A stretch of DNA of 64,000 nt from Streptomyces sp. NBC_01224 (GCF_036002945.1 NZ_CP108529.1:5265001-5329000), one strand, 5' to 3'; positions 31,613 through 41,745 are shown, counted from the stretch's first letter. Numbers and translations: made by a program. The notes: generated by a model from the letters alone, not told the origin.

Positions 31613-33139
31613 TCAGTGGCCGTGCGGTGCGGTGCCGAACAGCGAGCGGTACATCTTGCTGTAGAGCTCGGTGTTGTCCTGGCTGGCGGCGAAGGCGTTG
31701 TTACCCGGTCCGTACGCGTAGATCGGCACATCGGCGCCGGTGTGGTTACCGGACAGATAGGTCAGCCAGAGGCTGGCGTCCTCGCTGCCGTCCTTCACAC
31801 CCGCCGGGTCGTCGGGGGTACGGAAGGTGGCCGGGCCGAAGTTCTTGGCGTCGCCGGCACCCGAGCCGTTGACGATGCCGGAGGAGCGGGCCGGGTCCTT
31901 GACGTTGGCCGAGGACGAGCGCGCGGGCACGGAGTTGTTGGCCGCGTTGCCCGAGTCGTTGTTGGCCGGCGGGGCTGCCGCCTCGGCGTTGGTGAAGGTG
32001 CCCTTCTCGATGATGTTGAAGCCGGCGCACTCGTGGTCCGCCGTCACGACGACGAGGGTGTGGCCGTCCTTCTTCGCGAAGTCCGTGGCGGCCTTGACCG
32101 CGTCGTCGAACGCCTTGATCTCGCCCAGGGTCTGCGACGCGTCGTTGGCGTGCGAGCGCTTGTCGATCAGCGCGCCTTCGACCTGGAGCAGGAAGCCCTT
32201 CTTGGACCGGCCGTCGAGCAGCGAGATCGACTTCTTGGTCAGCTCGGCGAGCGTCGGCTCCTTCTTCTCCGGGGCGCCGGCGGGCAGTTCGGCCTTGGAC
32301 TTCTCGACCGTCAGGTTCCCGCGGTTGAACAGTCCGACGACCTTGCCGCTCTTGACCTTGTCGAGGTCGGCCTTGGTCGCGACCTTCTGGCTCTCAGCGG
32401 TCTGGGCGGGCAGCGCCGGGTCGCCGAAGCTGCCGAGCACCTGGTAGCCCTGCGACCCCAGCGCCTTCTGGTCGTCCGGCGCGAAGCGTGCGAGGCCGCC
32501 GCCGAAGATCACGTCGGCGGTGCCGTTACGGGCGATCTGCTGGGCGATCGGCGTGATCAGGGTCTTGTCGGCGGGCTTGTTCTCGTACGACCCGTCGTCC
32601 TTCTTCGGCAGGCACGCCGCGTCGGAGTACACCGGGCCCTGGCAGCCGCGCAGCAGAGCGTGACTCATCTGGGCGGCCGGGGTGGCGTCGGTGATCTCGG
32701 CGGTGGACACGTTGCCGGTCGCGAAGCCCGACTTCTTGGCCTGCTCCATCAGCGTGGGCAGCTTCTTCTCGTACGAGTCGACGCCGATGGCCGCGTTGTA
32801 CGTCTTCACACCGGAGGACCACGCGGTGGCCGCGCTGGCGGAGTCGGTGACCAGCGCCGGCCGGTCACTGCCCTTCTCGACGGCGGACGTCGCCACCGCG
32901 CCATAGCTCGGCAGCCGCTCCATGTTCAGCTTGCCGTCGGCGCCGTAGTAGCGCTCGCGCCCGGCGGTGACATGGGTACGGCCCATGCCGTCGCCGAGCA
33001 GGTAGATGACGTTACGGATCTCCGGCTTCTTGCCATTGCCGCCCTGCTGGGGCACGGAGTTGGCGGTCGCCGCAGTGCTGGCGGCGAGTGCACCGGTCAC
33101 GGCGAGAACCGCCAGGATTTTGCTTGGTCTGCTGCGCAT
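31613..33139 (-). CDS. secreted alkaline phosphatase (PhoA-type)
   Basis: A 508-residue phosphatase. A Sec-type signal peptide ends near ATANS (residue 28). The catalytic core is intact: metal Asp50 in LLGDGMG, nucleophile Ser100 in VTDSASAATAW and the TADHECAGF metal site near the C-terminus. It hydrolyses phosphomonoesters outside the cell. An inserted region (PANNDSGNAANNSVPARSSS) rich in Asn/Ser occurs near residues 385-410, after the TADHE motif. The ATG at 33139 has GAGGAG upstream. I looked for phosphate-regulon boxes upstream and saw no clear one. Confidence 0.93.
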   Translation of the reverse strand: MRSRPSKILAVLAVTGALAASTAATANSVPQQGGNGKKPEIRNVIYLLGDGMGRTHVTAGRERYYGADGKLNMERLPSYGAVATSAVEKGSDRPALVTDSASAATAWSSGVKTYNAAIGVDSYEKKLPTLMEQAKKSGFATGNVSTAEITDATPAAQMSHALLRGCQGPVYSDAACLPKKDDGSYENKPADKTLITPIAQQIARNGTADVIFGGGLARFAPDDQKALGSQGYQVLGSFGDPALPAQTAESQKVATKADLDKVKSGKVVGLFNRGNLTVEKSKAELPAGAPEKKEPTLAELTKKSISLLDGRSKKGFLLQVEGALIDKRSHANDASQTLGEIKAFDDAVKAATDFAKKDGHTLVVVTADHECAGFNIIEKGTFTNAEAAAPPANNDSGNAANNSVPARSSSANVKDPARSSGIVNGSGAGDAKNFGPATFRTPDDPAGVKDGSEDASLWLTYLSGNHTGADVPIYAYGPGNNAFAASQDNTELYSKMYRSLFGTAPHGH

Positions 33140-33718
33140 GTGCGGACTGCTCTCCTCGGACGTTGGACGATGCACCGGGGCAGGCCGGGCGAGGCAACGG
33201 TAGGAGCAGGACATGAACGCGGCACCAATACCGGGCGCCATACCGATGTTGAACCCAATCCAATACTTTGAACATTGCGCAACTGGGTAACCTTTTGATG
33301 TACGGCCCCGTGCCGGTGCACCACACGGAACCACTTTCGTGGGCACGCCTGAGCCGCTCTGATCGCCTCGGGCCAGAGGACAAACGCGACTACGAGCCCC
33401 AGGCTGTACGCGGGTCGGGGAGGATCCCCGCCACGTAGAGAGCGGCCGGGCCTGTCCACGTGGGCGCGCGTCGGCGGCGGCAGCGCCGAGCGGGCCGAAG
33501 GCAGGGGCGCGGGCGCAGCCGGAGCCGGGTGCCTTGAACCCGTAGAGAAGGTTGTAACTCACCGACTGAGAGCCTTGTGTCCGGTCCCGGGAGATGCTTG
33601 ACATTTCGGTCCCGGCTGATGGTTGTCAGTGGCCCCGCTCACCTGACCGAAGAGGCACCGGATCCCGGGCAACCGAATCCGCCGAAACGGTGGTCTGGAG
33701 GGCGAGGGAGGGTGCTTG
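33140..33718. other. long intergenic region between divergent alkaline phosphatase and sigma-factor genes
   Basis: No convincing gene is seen in 580 bp. It is relatively AT-rich near 33240-33300. Two nearby TTGACA/TTGATG elements occur close to the sigma gene (CTTGACATTT at 33597-33606), and GGTCCCGG is repeated at 33582 and 33608, which may be the promoter of the ECF sigma operon. The left part should hold the phosphatase promoter. Confidence 0.35.
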
Positions 33719-34267
33719 ATGCAGGCCAAACAAGAGGCCGAGTTCCAAGAATTCGTCAGAGCGCGGTGGTCCCATCTCGTACGGACCGCCTATCTGCTCA
33801 CGGGCGACGTGCACTACGCCGAAGACCTGACTCAGACGGCGCTGGCCAAGGCGTACCGCTCATGGCGGCGCGTCTCGCGCAGCGACAGACCGGATGCGTA
33901 CGTCCGGCGGATACTGGTCAACTGCAACAGCGACCGGTTCCGCAAGCGGCGCGTTACGGAGGCTCTGACCGCGGCGCCGCCGGAGGTGGCCGGGCGCGAC
34001 GAGGCCGTCTCGTGGGCCGACGAGCGCAGCGCCCTGCTCGCGGCACTGGCCGGACTGCCGCCGAAGCAGCGGGCGGTGATCGTCATGCGCTACTGGGAGG
34101 ACCTGTCCGAGGCCGAGGTCGCCGAGGTGCTCGGCTGCTCGCCCGGCACGGTCAAGAGCCAGGCGTCCAAGGCGCTGGCGAAGTTGCGTACGTATCCGGG
34201 GCTCGCGCAGGTCGTGGACGAACCAGTCCGCAGCCGAGTGTCGTCCGGGCAGGAAGGCAGCAGGTGA
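33719..34267 (+). CDS. SigE-family ECF RNA polymerase sigma factor
   Basis: A 182-residue sigma factor of the ECF (SigE) group: region 2 has YLLTGDVHYAEDLTQTALAK and PDAYVRRILVNC, and region 4 has LPPKQRAVIVMRYWEDLSEA plus EVAEVLGCSPGTVKSQASKA. It directs transcription in response to an extracytoplasmic signal. The ATG at 33719 (or TTG 33716) follows GGGAGGG. The stop overlaps the start of the next gene (GTGA at 34264-34267), the standard sigma/anti-sigma coupling. Confidence 0.9.
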   Translation: MQAKQEAEFQEFVRARWSHLVRTAYLLTGDVHYAEDLTQTALAKAYRSWRRVSRSDRPDAYVRRILVNCNSDRFRKRRVTEALTAAPPEVAGRDEAVSWADERSALLAALAGLPPKQRAVIVMRYWEDLSEAEVAEVLGCSPGTVKSQASKALAKLRTYPGLAQVVDEPVRSRVSSGQEGSR

Positions 34268-35205
34268 ACGAGGAACAGAAGCAGCAGGGGACCGGAACCG
34301 GCGGGGACTTCGAGGAGCAGTTGCGCGAGCTGCTCGCCGGGGACGCGAACACAATCCGGCCCGCGCCGGTGCCGTATCCGGCGATCCGCCGCCGGGGCAC
34401 GGTCGAGCGGCGACGCCGGGTGGCGGCGACCGGGGCGGCCCTGGTGACGCTGGCGGCGATGCCCGTGGGGGCGTACGCGCTGGCCGACGGGGATGCAGGT
34501 GGGAACACGGTGGCATCGACACCGTCGGTCAGCGCCACACCGCGGACATCGGCGACGCCGACACCGACGCCGTCCGCGTCGCCGACGAGGCCGGCCACGG
34601 AGGACCAGCTCCTTGACGGGATCACCTTCGGGCAGGCCGTCGACGGGCTGAAGAAGTGCCTCGCCTACGACCAGTCGCACACACGCGGCCCGTCCGGCTC
34701 CCGCACGGACTTGGGCGCGGCCGAGGAGTACCGGATCATCCTGGCGATGAACAGCATCGGCGACTCCAACGCGCCCGGCGACGGCATGTACGTCGTCGCG
34801 GTGAAGGAGCAACCGAAGCAGACCCGACTGATCTGCAAGGTGAAGGACGGCGAGGCGAACGGCCTCAACGCCGGCGTAGGCTCCGACGATGTGCCGGGCG
34901 CCGGCCCCGTGATGGCCGACATCAACGGCGGCAAGCTCTACCAGCAGTCGATCCTCGACCACGGCAACTGGAAGCTGCCGTTCCAGTGGGGTGTCATCGG
35001 CACCGTCGAGCCGTCAGTGGCCCGGGTGACCGTCTCCTATGGCGGCGCCACCAGCCAGGCCGCCCTGGACCACGGCTGGTTCGTCGCCTCTGGTGTCCTG
35101 AACCAGCAGGTCACCGTGGCCCCGCGCATCAAGGGTTATGACGCCGACAGCAAGCTGGTCTACGACTCCGACGAGGACAAGACCTACGAGAAGCGGCTGC
35201 CCTAG
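34264..35205 (+). CDS. membrane-anchored partner of the ECF sigma factor (putative anti-sigma)
   Basis: A 313-residue protein: a cytoplasmic N-terminus (1-48) beginning with EEQKQQ and containing LRELLAGDANTIRP, one membrane segment (about 50-75), a Thr/Pro/Ser linker and an extracytoplasmic C-terminal domain. It is translationally coupled to the sigma gene, so it probably binds the sigma factor through its N-terminus. No HxxxCxxC zinc motif is present, so this is not a ZAS-type anti-sigma factor. The external domain family is not recognised. Confidence 0.72.
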   Translation: MNEEQKQQGTGTGGDFEEQLRELLAGDANTIRPAPVPYPAIRRRGTVERRRRVAATGAALVTLAAMPVGAYALADGDAGGNTVASTPSVSATPRTSATPTPTPSASPTRPATEDQLLDGITFGQAVDGLKKCLAYDQSHTRGPSGSRTDLGAAEEYRIILAMNSIGDSNAPGDGMYVVAVKEQPKQTRLICKVKDGEANGLNAGVGSDDVPGAGPVMADINGGKLYQQSILDHGNWKLPFQWGVIGTVEPSVARVTVSYGGATSQAALDHGWFVASGVLNQQVTVAPRIKGYDADSKLVYDSDEDKTYEKRLP

Positions 35206-35280
35206 CGCCACCCGGCCAGGGCGCCACACGGGGGCGGCGCACCCGGATTTCGGTCAGCGGTGCGGCACGAGGACCAGACA

Positions 35281-35323
35281 GAAGGGCCGGCTCAGGAGGG
35301 GTTTCCTCCCAGGCCGGCCCTTC
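35281..35323 (+). terminator. hairpin after sigma operon
   Basis: GAAGGGCCGGC (35281-35291) pairs exactly with 35313-35323, with an inner GGAGG/CCTCC stem; it lies 75 bases after the operon's last stop. Confidence 0.7.
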
Positions 35324-35502
35324 GCTGTTCCAGGCGCCGTGCCACACGCGTGCCATTACTTTCCTCGGCGCCCTCTTCGGAGGAGCCCGGAGCCGCTCCC
35401 TCACCGCCCCGGATCATGGCCCCGAGCCGGTCGGCGGGTCTTCGAGACAGACACGAAGGATCGGCGGCACCACGCCTGAGGTCTCATGTCGGCAGGGGCG
35501 CG
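35324..35502. other. no gene seen
   Basis: No recognisable coding sequence or structure. It marks the left border of a stretch of gene remnants reaching to about 41.7 kb. Confidence 0.3.
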
Positions 35503-35712
35503 CTAATCCACATCGATGCCGTACTCCTGGACCAGTTCCTCCAAGCCGCCTCGGTATCCCTTGCCTCCGGTGACGAACTCCCAGTCGCCGTTCGCGCGGC
35601 GACGGAAGGACCCCAGCACGAGGGCGGTCTCGCCGGTGCGGCCGTCGGAGACTTCCAACTGGTCGAGTGGGGTTCCCTCGGAGTCCAGCAGCCGAATACC
35701 GGCGTCGGCGAA
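35503..35712 (-). pseudogene. TerD-family C-terminal remnant
   Basis: The last 69 codons of a minus-strand frame (RLLDSEGTPLDQLEVSDG, ETALVLGSFRRRANGDWEF, GGKGYRGGLEELVQEYGIDV) match the C-terminal half of TerD/TerZ tellurite-resistance-type calcium-binding proteins. Upstream of 35712 the frame stays open but is no longer TerD-like, so at least 110 residues, including the calcium-binding part, are missing. Confidence 0.65.
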
Positions 35713-36068
35713 CCCGGACGGGCGGCTCTCTGGAGCCCTGCCCGTATCGCCGCCGTGGGCAGCCCCATATGCCTCGGTGGATCCTCTTGCCGTCATCCTC
35801 CCGCTGGCAGAGTGCCAACCCACCGAACCACATCGGCTGTTCGCACTGAGGGCCAGACGGGCTCCGAGGATCAAGAGTGGGTGCTGACGGTCGGTGGGGT
35901 TTCTGTACTTCGCCCCTGTACCGCGGCTACGGAACAGGGGTGGGATCCGATGAGCGTCGGACGGCAGCTTCCGAAGCCCGACCGACATCAGATGTTGGCC
36001 AAAGCACTCGGGCAGAGTTGAGTACGTGCGCTCTGGTCGGTTATGGGGCGAGCCGGAACGCTTGGGCC
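35713..36068. other. unassigned stretch beside TerD remnant
   Basis: Open frames exist on both strands, but none shows a recognisable family or a good start. It may be decayed or foreign DNA. Confidence 0.25.
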
Positions 36069-36473
36069 ATGCGACAACGACTACTGAAACTCGTTCCCCA
36101 GCTGTTGGCGGTCCTCGTACTGGCTGTGGTGACGCTAGGGGCGTGGGCTGCCTGGCTGGGCTGGGACCAGCGGCGTGACGTGCACCCTGATGGTTCGACG
36201 ACCGGCCCGTACGAGGCGTGGCAGGTGATCGGGCTGGTGTTGACCCTGCTGGCGCTGGTGTACTGGGCGGCATCCCGGCGCTACATCGCAGGTGCTGTGC
36301 TCGGCATCACGGCCGGCCTGACCATTGCCGCCTATTACGACTGGTCGGACGACTCCAGCGGCCTCTTCATGGTCGGCGTGGGGATGGTCATGGTGGGGAG
36401 CCTCGTCGTGAGCGCCGTCGTATCCGTCGTGATCGCCTCTGTGAAACGAAAAGGCCCCCCGAGCCGCCGTTGA
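36069..36473 (+). CDS. small membrane protein, unknown
   Basis: A 134-residue protein with four predicted helices (PQLLAVLVLAVVTLGAWAAW, VIGLVLTLLALVYWAA, YIAGAVLGITAGLTIAA, FMVGVGMVMVGSLVVSAVVS). The ATG at 36069 is the natural start before helix 1, though the ribosome binding site is weak. No family is recognised. Two neighbouring small membrane genes lie inside the remnant-rich region. Confidence 0.65.
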   Translation: MRQRLLKLVPQLLAVLVLAVVTLGAWAAWLGWDQRRDVHPDGSTTGPYEAWQVIGLVLTLLALVYWAASRRYIAGAVLGITAGLTIAAYYDWSDDSSGLFMVGVGMVMVGSLVVSAVVSVVIASVKRKGPPSRR

Positions 36474-36695
36474 TGGCTCAGTCAAGCGCCGGCGCGAGGG
36501 CTTTGGAGCACCAGTTCGGAAGACGCCGTATGCGGGCGGCGGCTGACCTGCGAAGCCCCTGACCCGGGCCGAAGCGTGGTCGGTGCCGCTGCTCCCCGTG
36601 AGTTCCCGCTCCATCTGGCGCGGTTGTGGCACGGGGAACTTCTGACCCTCTGGACGTGGACGGTTCTCGACGCTGCGCCAGTACGCTGCCGACCC

Positions 36696-37022
36696 ATGAC
36701 ACCACCCAGGACAGACGCCCAGGCTCTACCGGATCGCCCGACTCTCCTGTGGGGAGTTTCCTTCACCTCGCTGGGCGTTTTCCTGATCACCTGGGCTCTG
36801 CTCTGGGTGAATGCATACGTGATCAACGATGACCTGCCCAACGCCTGCCACGATCTGCGTAGGCATAGCTTCCCGCCGGAGGTGGCGTGCGCTTCCATGG
36901 ACGGAACGCTCACCGGCGCGAACGCTGGGTGGATCGAGGCTCTGTTCTTCGCCTCGCTCGTGGTGTCAGTGATGTTCATGACCATGGCACTGGTAATCGT
37001 CACGCTCGTTCGCAAGAGGTGA
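36696..37022 (+). CDS. small two-helix membrane protein, unknown
   Basis: A 108-residue frame with two hydrophobic segments (VSFTSLGVFLITWALLWVNA; LFFASLVVSVMFMTMALVIV) separated by an external loop with two Cys (NACHDLRR and VACASMDG) that could form a disulphide. No ribosome binding site is evident at 36696; the frame is open upstream to 36576. Family unknown. Confidence 0.5.
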   Translation: MTPPRTDAQALPDRPTLLWGVSFTSLGVFLITWALLWVNAYVINDDLPNACHDLRRHSFPPEVACASMDGTLTGANAGWIEALFFASLVVSVMFMTMALVIVTLVRKR

Positions 37023-37081
37023 CTCGCGCGCCCGGATCTCCGGACTGCGTAACTGACCCAACGCTGTGACTGGGCCGAGCC

Positions 37082-37440
37082 GTCACGAAGGGGAACCGTC
37101 GACGCTTCGGATCGGTTCGGCAACTGCGCTCGGGTCGCTGGCAAGCTCGCTACCGTGACCCGGCGACCGGGCAGCTCCGCAGTGCCGAGCAGACCTACGC
37201 GACCGAGACAGACGCTGAAGCCGCGCTGTCGCACATCGAGGCGGACATCGAGGCGGACATCTCGCGTGGTCAGTGGGAGGACCCGGACAAGGGAGCTGTT
37301 CCCTGCACCGAGTACGCCGATGCCTGGCTTCGGGACCGCAAGCCGGCTGACCGCAGCAGGGAGCGGAACGAGGCCGTGACCCGGCTGCACGTCACGCCGA
37401 CGTTCGGTGCGGGAGCTCTGGCCGACGTAGATGCGCCCGC
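37082..37440 (+). pseudogene. tyrosine-type integrase, N-terminal remnant with lost start codon
   Basis: The frame reads KGNRRRFGSVRQLRSGRWQA, RYRDPATGQL and later HVTPTFGAGALADV, the AP2-like and SAM-like N-terminal part of actinobacterial phage-type integrases. Relatives begin with MAKGNRRRFG; here the codon where the start is expected is GTC (37082-37084), preceded in frame by a stop. The catalytic R-H-R-Y domain is absent: similarity ends near 37440. The same frame stays open into an SDR fragment. Confidence 0.7.
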
Positions 37441-37655
37441 GCTCGGCGGGTCGCCGCAGAAGGTTGGTCATCGCATACAAGGCGACTGGCGGGTAGAACC
37501 GCCCAGAGATCCTGACCTTCCTGCCAAACAGCGTATCCCGCGCGTACTTTGCCCGCACTCCGGGAAAGGCTGCGCTGCCGATCGGCTCCGGAGTCCCATG
37601 TCCCCGAGGCCCGGTCGCGTTCGACCGATCGGCGCAATCTGTCCGTGCCCGGCGT
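37441..37655. other. junction segment between integrase and SDR fragments
   Basis: The plus frame is open but unlike either neighbour. On the minus strand (about 37425-37560) there is a protein-like patch (YARDTLFGRKVRISGRFYPP, then LLRRPAERGRIYVG) in another frame that I cannot assign. Both strands thus carry decayed pieces. Confidence 0.25.
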
Positions 37656-38167
<512 letters not shown>

Positions 38168-38208
38168 ACCGCTACGACGGCCTCGAGCGGCAGGCGCGAC
38201 CTTCGTTC

Positions 38209-40032
38209 TCAGTCCCGCTGTTGATCGAGGGCGTTGTCCAGGGTAGCGGCGGCCATGATCAGGGACAGATGCGTGAAAGCCTGCGGGAAGTTGCCCAGCT
38301 GCTCGCCACTGGGTCCGATCTCCTCGGCGAACAGGCCGACGTGGTTGGCGTAGGTCTGCATCTTCTCGAAGGCATAGCGCGCCGGACGAATCCGCCCGGC
38401 GCGGGCAAGAGCGTCCACATAGAGGAAGGTGCAGAGACTGAATGTGCCTTCGGAGCCCCGCAGACCGTCCGGGGAGGCCGCAGGGTCGTAGCGGTAGACG
38501 AGGCTGTCCGATATCAGGGTGCGCTCCATCGCGTCCAAGGTCGACAGCCAGCTGACCGTCTTGGGCGCCAGGAACCCGACGCGCGGAATGAGCAGCAACG
38601 AAGCGTCGAGGACGTCGCTGCCGTAGTGCTGGACGAGGGCCTGCTCCGTCTCGTTCCAGCCCCGCTCCATCACCTGTTCGAGGATCGCGTCGCGAGCCGC
38701 GGTCCAACGAGGAGCGTCGGCGGGACGGCTGTGCTCTCTTGCCAGGCGCAGCCCCCGGTCGAAGGCCACCCACGCCATCACTCGGCTGAAGGTGAAGTCC
38801 TGGCGCCCACCACGGGTCTCCCAGACGCCTACGTCGGGGCGATCCCAGGAATCGGCGAGCCAGTCCAGCGTCCGCGCGAGGTTCTTCCAGCCGTGGTAGC
38901 TGCCTCCCACGGCGATCTCACGCCCCTCCGACAAGGCATAGAGCGCCTCGCCGTAGATGTCCAGCTGCAGCTGACCGGCTGCTGCGTTCCCGGCCCGCAC
39001 CGGGTACGAACCCCGATAGCCCTCGAAGTGGGAGAGAACCTCTTCCGGCAGCTCGGGGTCCCCGTCGACGCGGTACATGATCTGCAGCGGCTCGCCTTCG
39101 ACGCCCTCCCGGTCCTGGAGGCGGTCGCTCAGCCAGCGCGTGAACTGCGCCGCCTCCTCGGCGAACCCCAGGTCGAGCAGGGCACGCACGGACAGGGAGC
39201 CGTCACGGACCCAGGTGTAGCGGTAGTCCCAGTTGCGTTCACCCCCGATCTGTTCGGGCAGGCCCATGGTGGCGGCGGCGACGGGAGCACCTGTGGGTGC
39301 GTAGGTGAGCAGCTTGAGCGTGATGGCCGAGCGGTGCACCACCCCCGGCCACCGGCCGCGATACCGGGAGGAGCGCACCCAGCGCTGCCAGAATTCCACC
39401 ACGTCCCAGAACCGCTCCATCGCCGAGTCCGGGGTGACCGGCGGCGGAGGGTCACCGTCGGGTCCGCCGACGGTGAACACCGCTGCGGCCACCTCGCCCG
39501 GCCTCAAGGTCACCGCACCCCGCACGTCCCTGCCGTCCTGCTGCAGGGGGAAGGTGCTCTGCAGAAAGGCGGTGACGTTCGGTGCATGGAACGTGGCGGT
39601 ACCGTCCTGCAAGTCGAGATGGTGGGTGGCCCGGCTGTAGTCGAAGCGCGGACGGCACTCCAAAGTGAAGCGCACCGTTCCGCGCACTGCCCGCACTCCG
39701 CGTATCAGCACGTGCCTGTCCGTCGGGGTGCCGGTGCGATCCGGTGGCATGCAGTCGAATACCTCGCCGACCCCGTCCGGCGACATGAATCGCGTAACCA
39801 GGACTGCGGTGTCGGGGTAGTAGAGCTGCTTGCAGGTGGTGGTCCGGCTATCCGGCGCGAACAGGAAGTAGCCGCCGCGGTCGTGGTCGAGCAGGGCGGC
39901 GAAGACACTGGGCGAGTCGAACCGGGGAGCCGCGAACCAGTCGACGACCCCCTGGGACGACACCAGAGCAGCGGTCTGTAGGTCGCCGACGAGGCCGTGG
40001 TCGGCAATGGGCGGGTAACGGTCCATGACCAT
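38209..40032 (-). CDS. glycoside hydrolase family 15 protein (trehalase/glucoamylase-like)
   Basis: A 607-residue protein with the trehalase-type N-terminal domain (YPPIADHGLVGDLQTAALVS, VVDWFAAPRFDSPSVFAALL) and the (alpha/alpha)6 catalytic domain (NWDYRYTWVRDGSLSVRALL, QLQLDIYGEALYAL, the SEGTFSLCTFLYVDALARAG block and LFAEEIGPSGEQLGNFPQAF). The Glu residues in SEGTF and EEIGP are the likely catalytic acid and base by comparison with the family. No signal peptide: cytoplasmic, probably acting on trehalose or malto-oligosaccharides. The start at 40032 (MVMDRYPP) has GGGAAG close upstream. Confidence 0.92.
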   Translation of the reverse strand: MVMDRYPPIADHGLVGDLQTAALVSSQGVVDWFAAPRFDSPSVFAALLDHDRGGYFLFAPDSRTTTCKQLYYPDTAVLVTRFMSPDGVGEVFDCMPPDRTGTPTDRHVLIRGVRAVRGTVRFTLECRPRFDYSRATHHLDLQDGTATFHAPNVTAFLQSTFPLQQDGRDVRGAVTLRPGEVAAAVFTVGGPDGDPPPPVTPDSAMERFWDVVEFWQRWVRSSRYRGRWPGVVHRSAITLKLLTYAPTGAPVAAATMGLPEQIGGERNWDYRYTWVRDGSLSVRALLDLGFAEEAAQFTRWLSDRLQDREGVEGEPLQIMYRVDGDPELPEEVLSHFEGYRGSYPVRAGNAAAGQLQLDIYGEALYALSEGREIAVGGSYHGWKNLARTLDWLADSWDRPDVGVWETRGGRQDFTFSRVMAWVAFDRGLRLAREHSRPADAPRWTAARDAILEQVMERGWNETEQALVQHYGSDVLDASLLLIPRVGFLAPKTVSWLSTLDAMERTLISDSLVYRYDPAASPDGLRGSEGTFSLCTFLYVDALARAGRIRPARYAFEKMQTYANHVGLFAEEIGPSGEQLGNFPQAFTHLSLIMAAATLDNALDQQRD

Positions 40033-40547
40033 CTCGCTTCCCTGATGCACCTGATGCCCCTGATCCCACTGTCCGCCCTGTGCGACGAGGCTGCCATGGG
40101 ATGCGGCGCGAGGGGCGGGCGGTGCGACGGCCGGCGTCAGGAGGCGAGGGTGCTCGCCGAATTCGACAAGCTGCCCGACCTGCCCGACCTGCCCGACCTG
40201 CCCGGCCACACCCGCCGCCTCACCCGCGCCTGTTGGGACCTCGACCCCGCCTGTCCAGGCCACACGAGCCTGCTCCCCGAGGCGGATCTGGCGATCGCCG
40301 AGGCCGCAGCCCGACTCGTGCCGCGAGCCCGCGCCACCTCCGAGGACACCGGGCGCGGGGCGGACGTCCAGCCCGGCGAGGCTGATGAGCCCGTGCCGAA
40401 TGACGCTGATCCGTCGGGCAATATTCGGGAGATCAACTCCCCGTCCGCTCACGCACCGCTCACGCAAACGGCCCCGGACGAGGAGTCCGAGGCCGGGTAG
40501 AGCCCCTCCCTGGGAGAGAAACCCCAGGTCAGAGCGGTAATGCGTTG
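40033..40547. other. gene-poor stretch with 9-bp repeat (40171-40206)
   Basis: No convincing gene is seen. A perfect CTGCCCGAC repeat runs three times from 40171 to 40197, with a fourth variant CTGCCCGGC. Some frames read through as a Leu-Pro-Asp repeat, but without a family match or start signal. Confidence 0.4.
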
Positions 40548-40620
40548 TGCCCCCGGCAGGATTCGAACCTGCGACACCCGCTTTAGGAGAGCGGTGCTCT
40601 ATCCCCTGAGCTACGAAGGC
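40548..40620 (-). tRNA. tRNA-Arg (anticodon CCU)
   Basis: A full 73-nt cloverleaf on the minus strand. The acceptor stem GCCTTCG pairs with CGGGGGC (two G-U pairs). The anticodon stem CCGCT/AGCGG encloses the loop CTCCTAA with anticodon CCT, decoding AGG. The T arm has GGTTCGAATCC. No CCA is encoded. tRNA-Arg genes are common attachment sites of actinobacterial integrative elements, and an integrase fragment lies 3 kb away on the 3' side. Confidence 0.95.
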
Positions 40621-40911
40621 GCTGGGATCTGTAGGAAAACGTGTCCAAAACCCGGCGCGGGTGGGCGGTGGGCTTCAGGTCAGCTTGCCGACAGGTTTGC
40701 GATGGTCTCGCCTGTGAGGGCCGGGCCACCGCCGACAGTGTAGCGGGTGGGGTGAGGTCGGTACCTCGGGTCCATGACCGCGCGCCTGTGGCGGGCGAGC
40801 TGGGGTGCTGCCAGTGGGCGAGGTGCAGGGGATTGGGGTCGGGGATCCGCGGTTTCAGGCGCCGAGGGTCAGGCCGTTTCTGGCGCGGGTGGTGGAGCCG
40901 TTCGGCCAGGA
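40621..40911. other. no gene seen
   Basis: Sequence between the tRNA 5' end and the helicase remnant. It must hold the tRNA promoter. No coding frame is convincing. Confidence 0.3.
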
Positions 40912-41745
40912 GTCGCCGATGTAGATGAGGAGAGCCGCCTCGATGCCGACCCCGGCTTGTTCCGTCTCGTCGCCGAGGCGCTGCGTATCCGCATGGCTGC
41001 CCGCGGTGATGCCATGCTGGCTGTCGCCACGAGCGTGCTCGACCCGCTGCCTCTCCGAAGGTAGGCCGCATTGGTGATGGGCTCGGGGGCTTGGTTCAGC
41101 CCAAGTACGAGCGCGTCGCCTTCGAGCGGGAATACATCACCGTCCCGGGTAAGCCCCGAGCCGACCTCATCGCACCCGGGCACCCCTCTTCGACGCCGTA
41201 TTGAATGAGACGGTGCGACGCCGCAGACACCTGCTGGGCAAGGGCGCCATCTCGGTCGACGCCGCTGATTCGGGCGACCAGCCGCAGCTCCTCGTCGCCC
41301 TGGAGCAGAACATCCTGGATGGCCACCGGCAAACTGTTGGCCGAACCTTCGCGTTCACTGAGCCTGCTGCCGGACGGTGCGGCCCGCAACTCGGGTCCGG
41401 CCCCCTGTCTCGACCATCGGCCTCCTACGGCACGGAAGCCAAGGCCATAAAGGTCTTGCTGGACGAGGAGTGGCTGCGTGACGGCGGAAGCGCGCGAGCG
41501 CTGGACTGGGCGATCCGGGAAGCCGTACCTGAACACCTCACTTCGGCTCGTGAACGCCTCCTCCTGGCCATCGACCGCACCCGCACTCAGGTCGAACAGC
41601 GTCTGAAGCAGGAGATCAGCTACTGGTACGCCCAGGCCGGCAAGTTGGAGCAGGACTTGGCCGAGGGCAAGCGGATCCGACACCGGCCGGAGCACGCGCG
41701 GTCGTGGGCTGAGGAACTTGAGATCCGCCGCCTCAGCTCGAGAGG
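40912..41745 (+). pseudogene. decayed SNF2/DEAD-type helicase gene
   Basis: Several pieces in changing frames match one large actinobacterial SNF2-family helicase: RLDADPGLFRLVAEALRIRM and LAVATSVLDPLP (40918-41064), which precede the ATPase core in relatives; then PKYERVAFEREYITVPGKPR (from about 41093); a one-base deletion near 41185 separates this from NETVRRRRHLLGKGAI; and the last piece is AIREAVPEHLTSARERLLLA with VEQRLKQEISYWYAQAGKLE. The Walker A and DEAH core is deleted, and SLLPDGAARNSGPAP lies in yet another frame. Relatives often belong to phage-defence or restriction loci. Confidence 0.72.

Noticed and set aside
33140..33320. PhoP boxes upstream of the alkaline phosphatase
   Set aside because: GTTCA-like words occur (minus strand) but not at the 11-bp direct-repeat spacing of PHO boxes, so no claim is made.
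40033..40500. possible gene with a Leu-Pro-Asp repeat
   Set aside because: The reading results from a 9-bp DNA repeat; there is no start signal, family match or consistent codon pattern.
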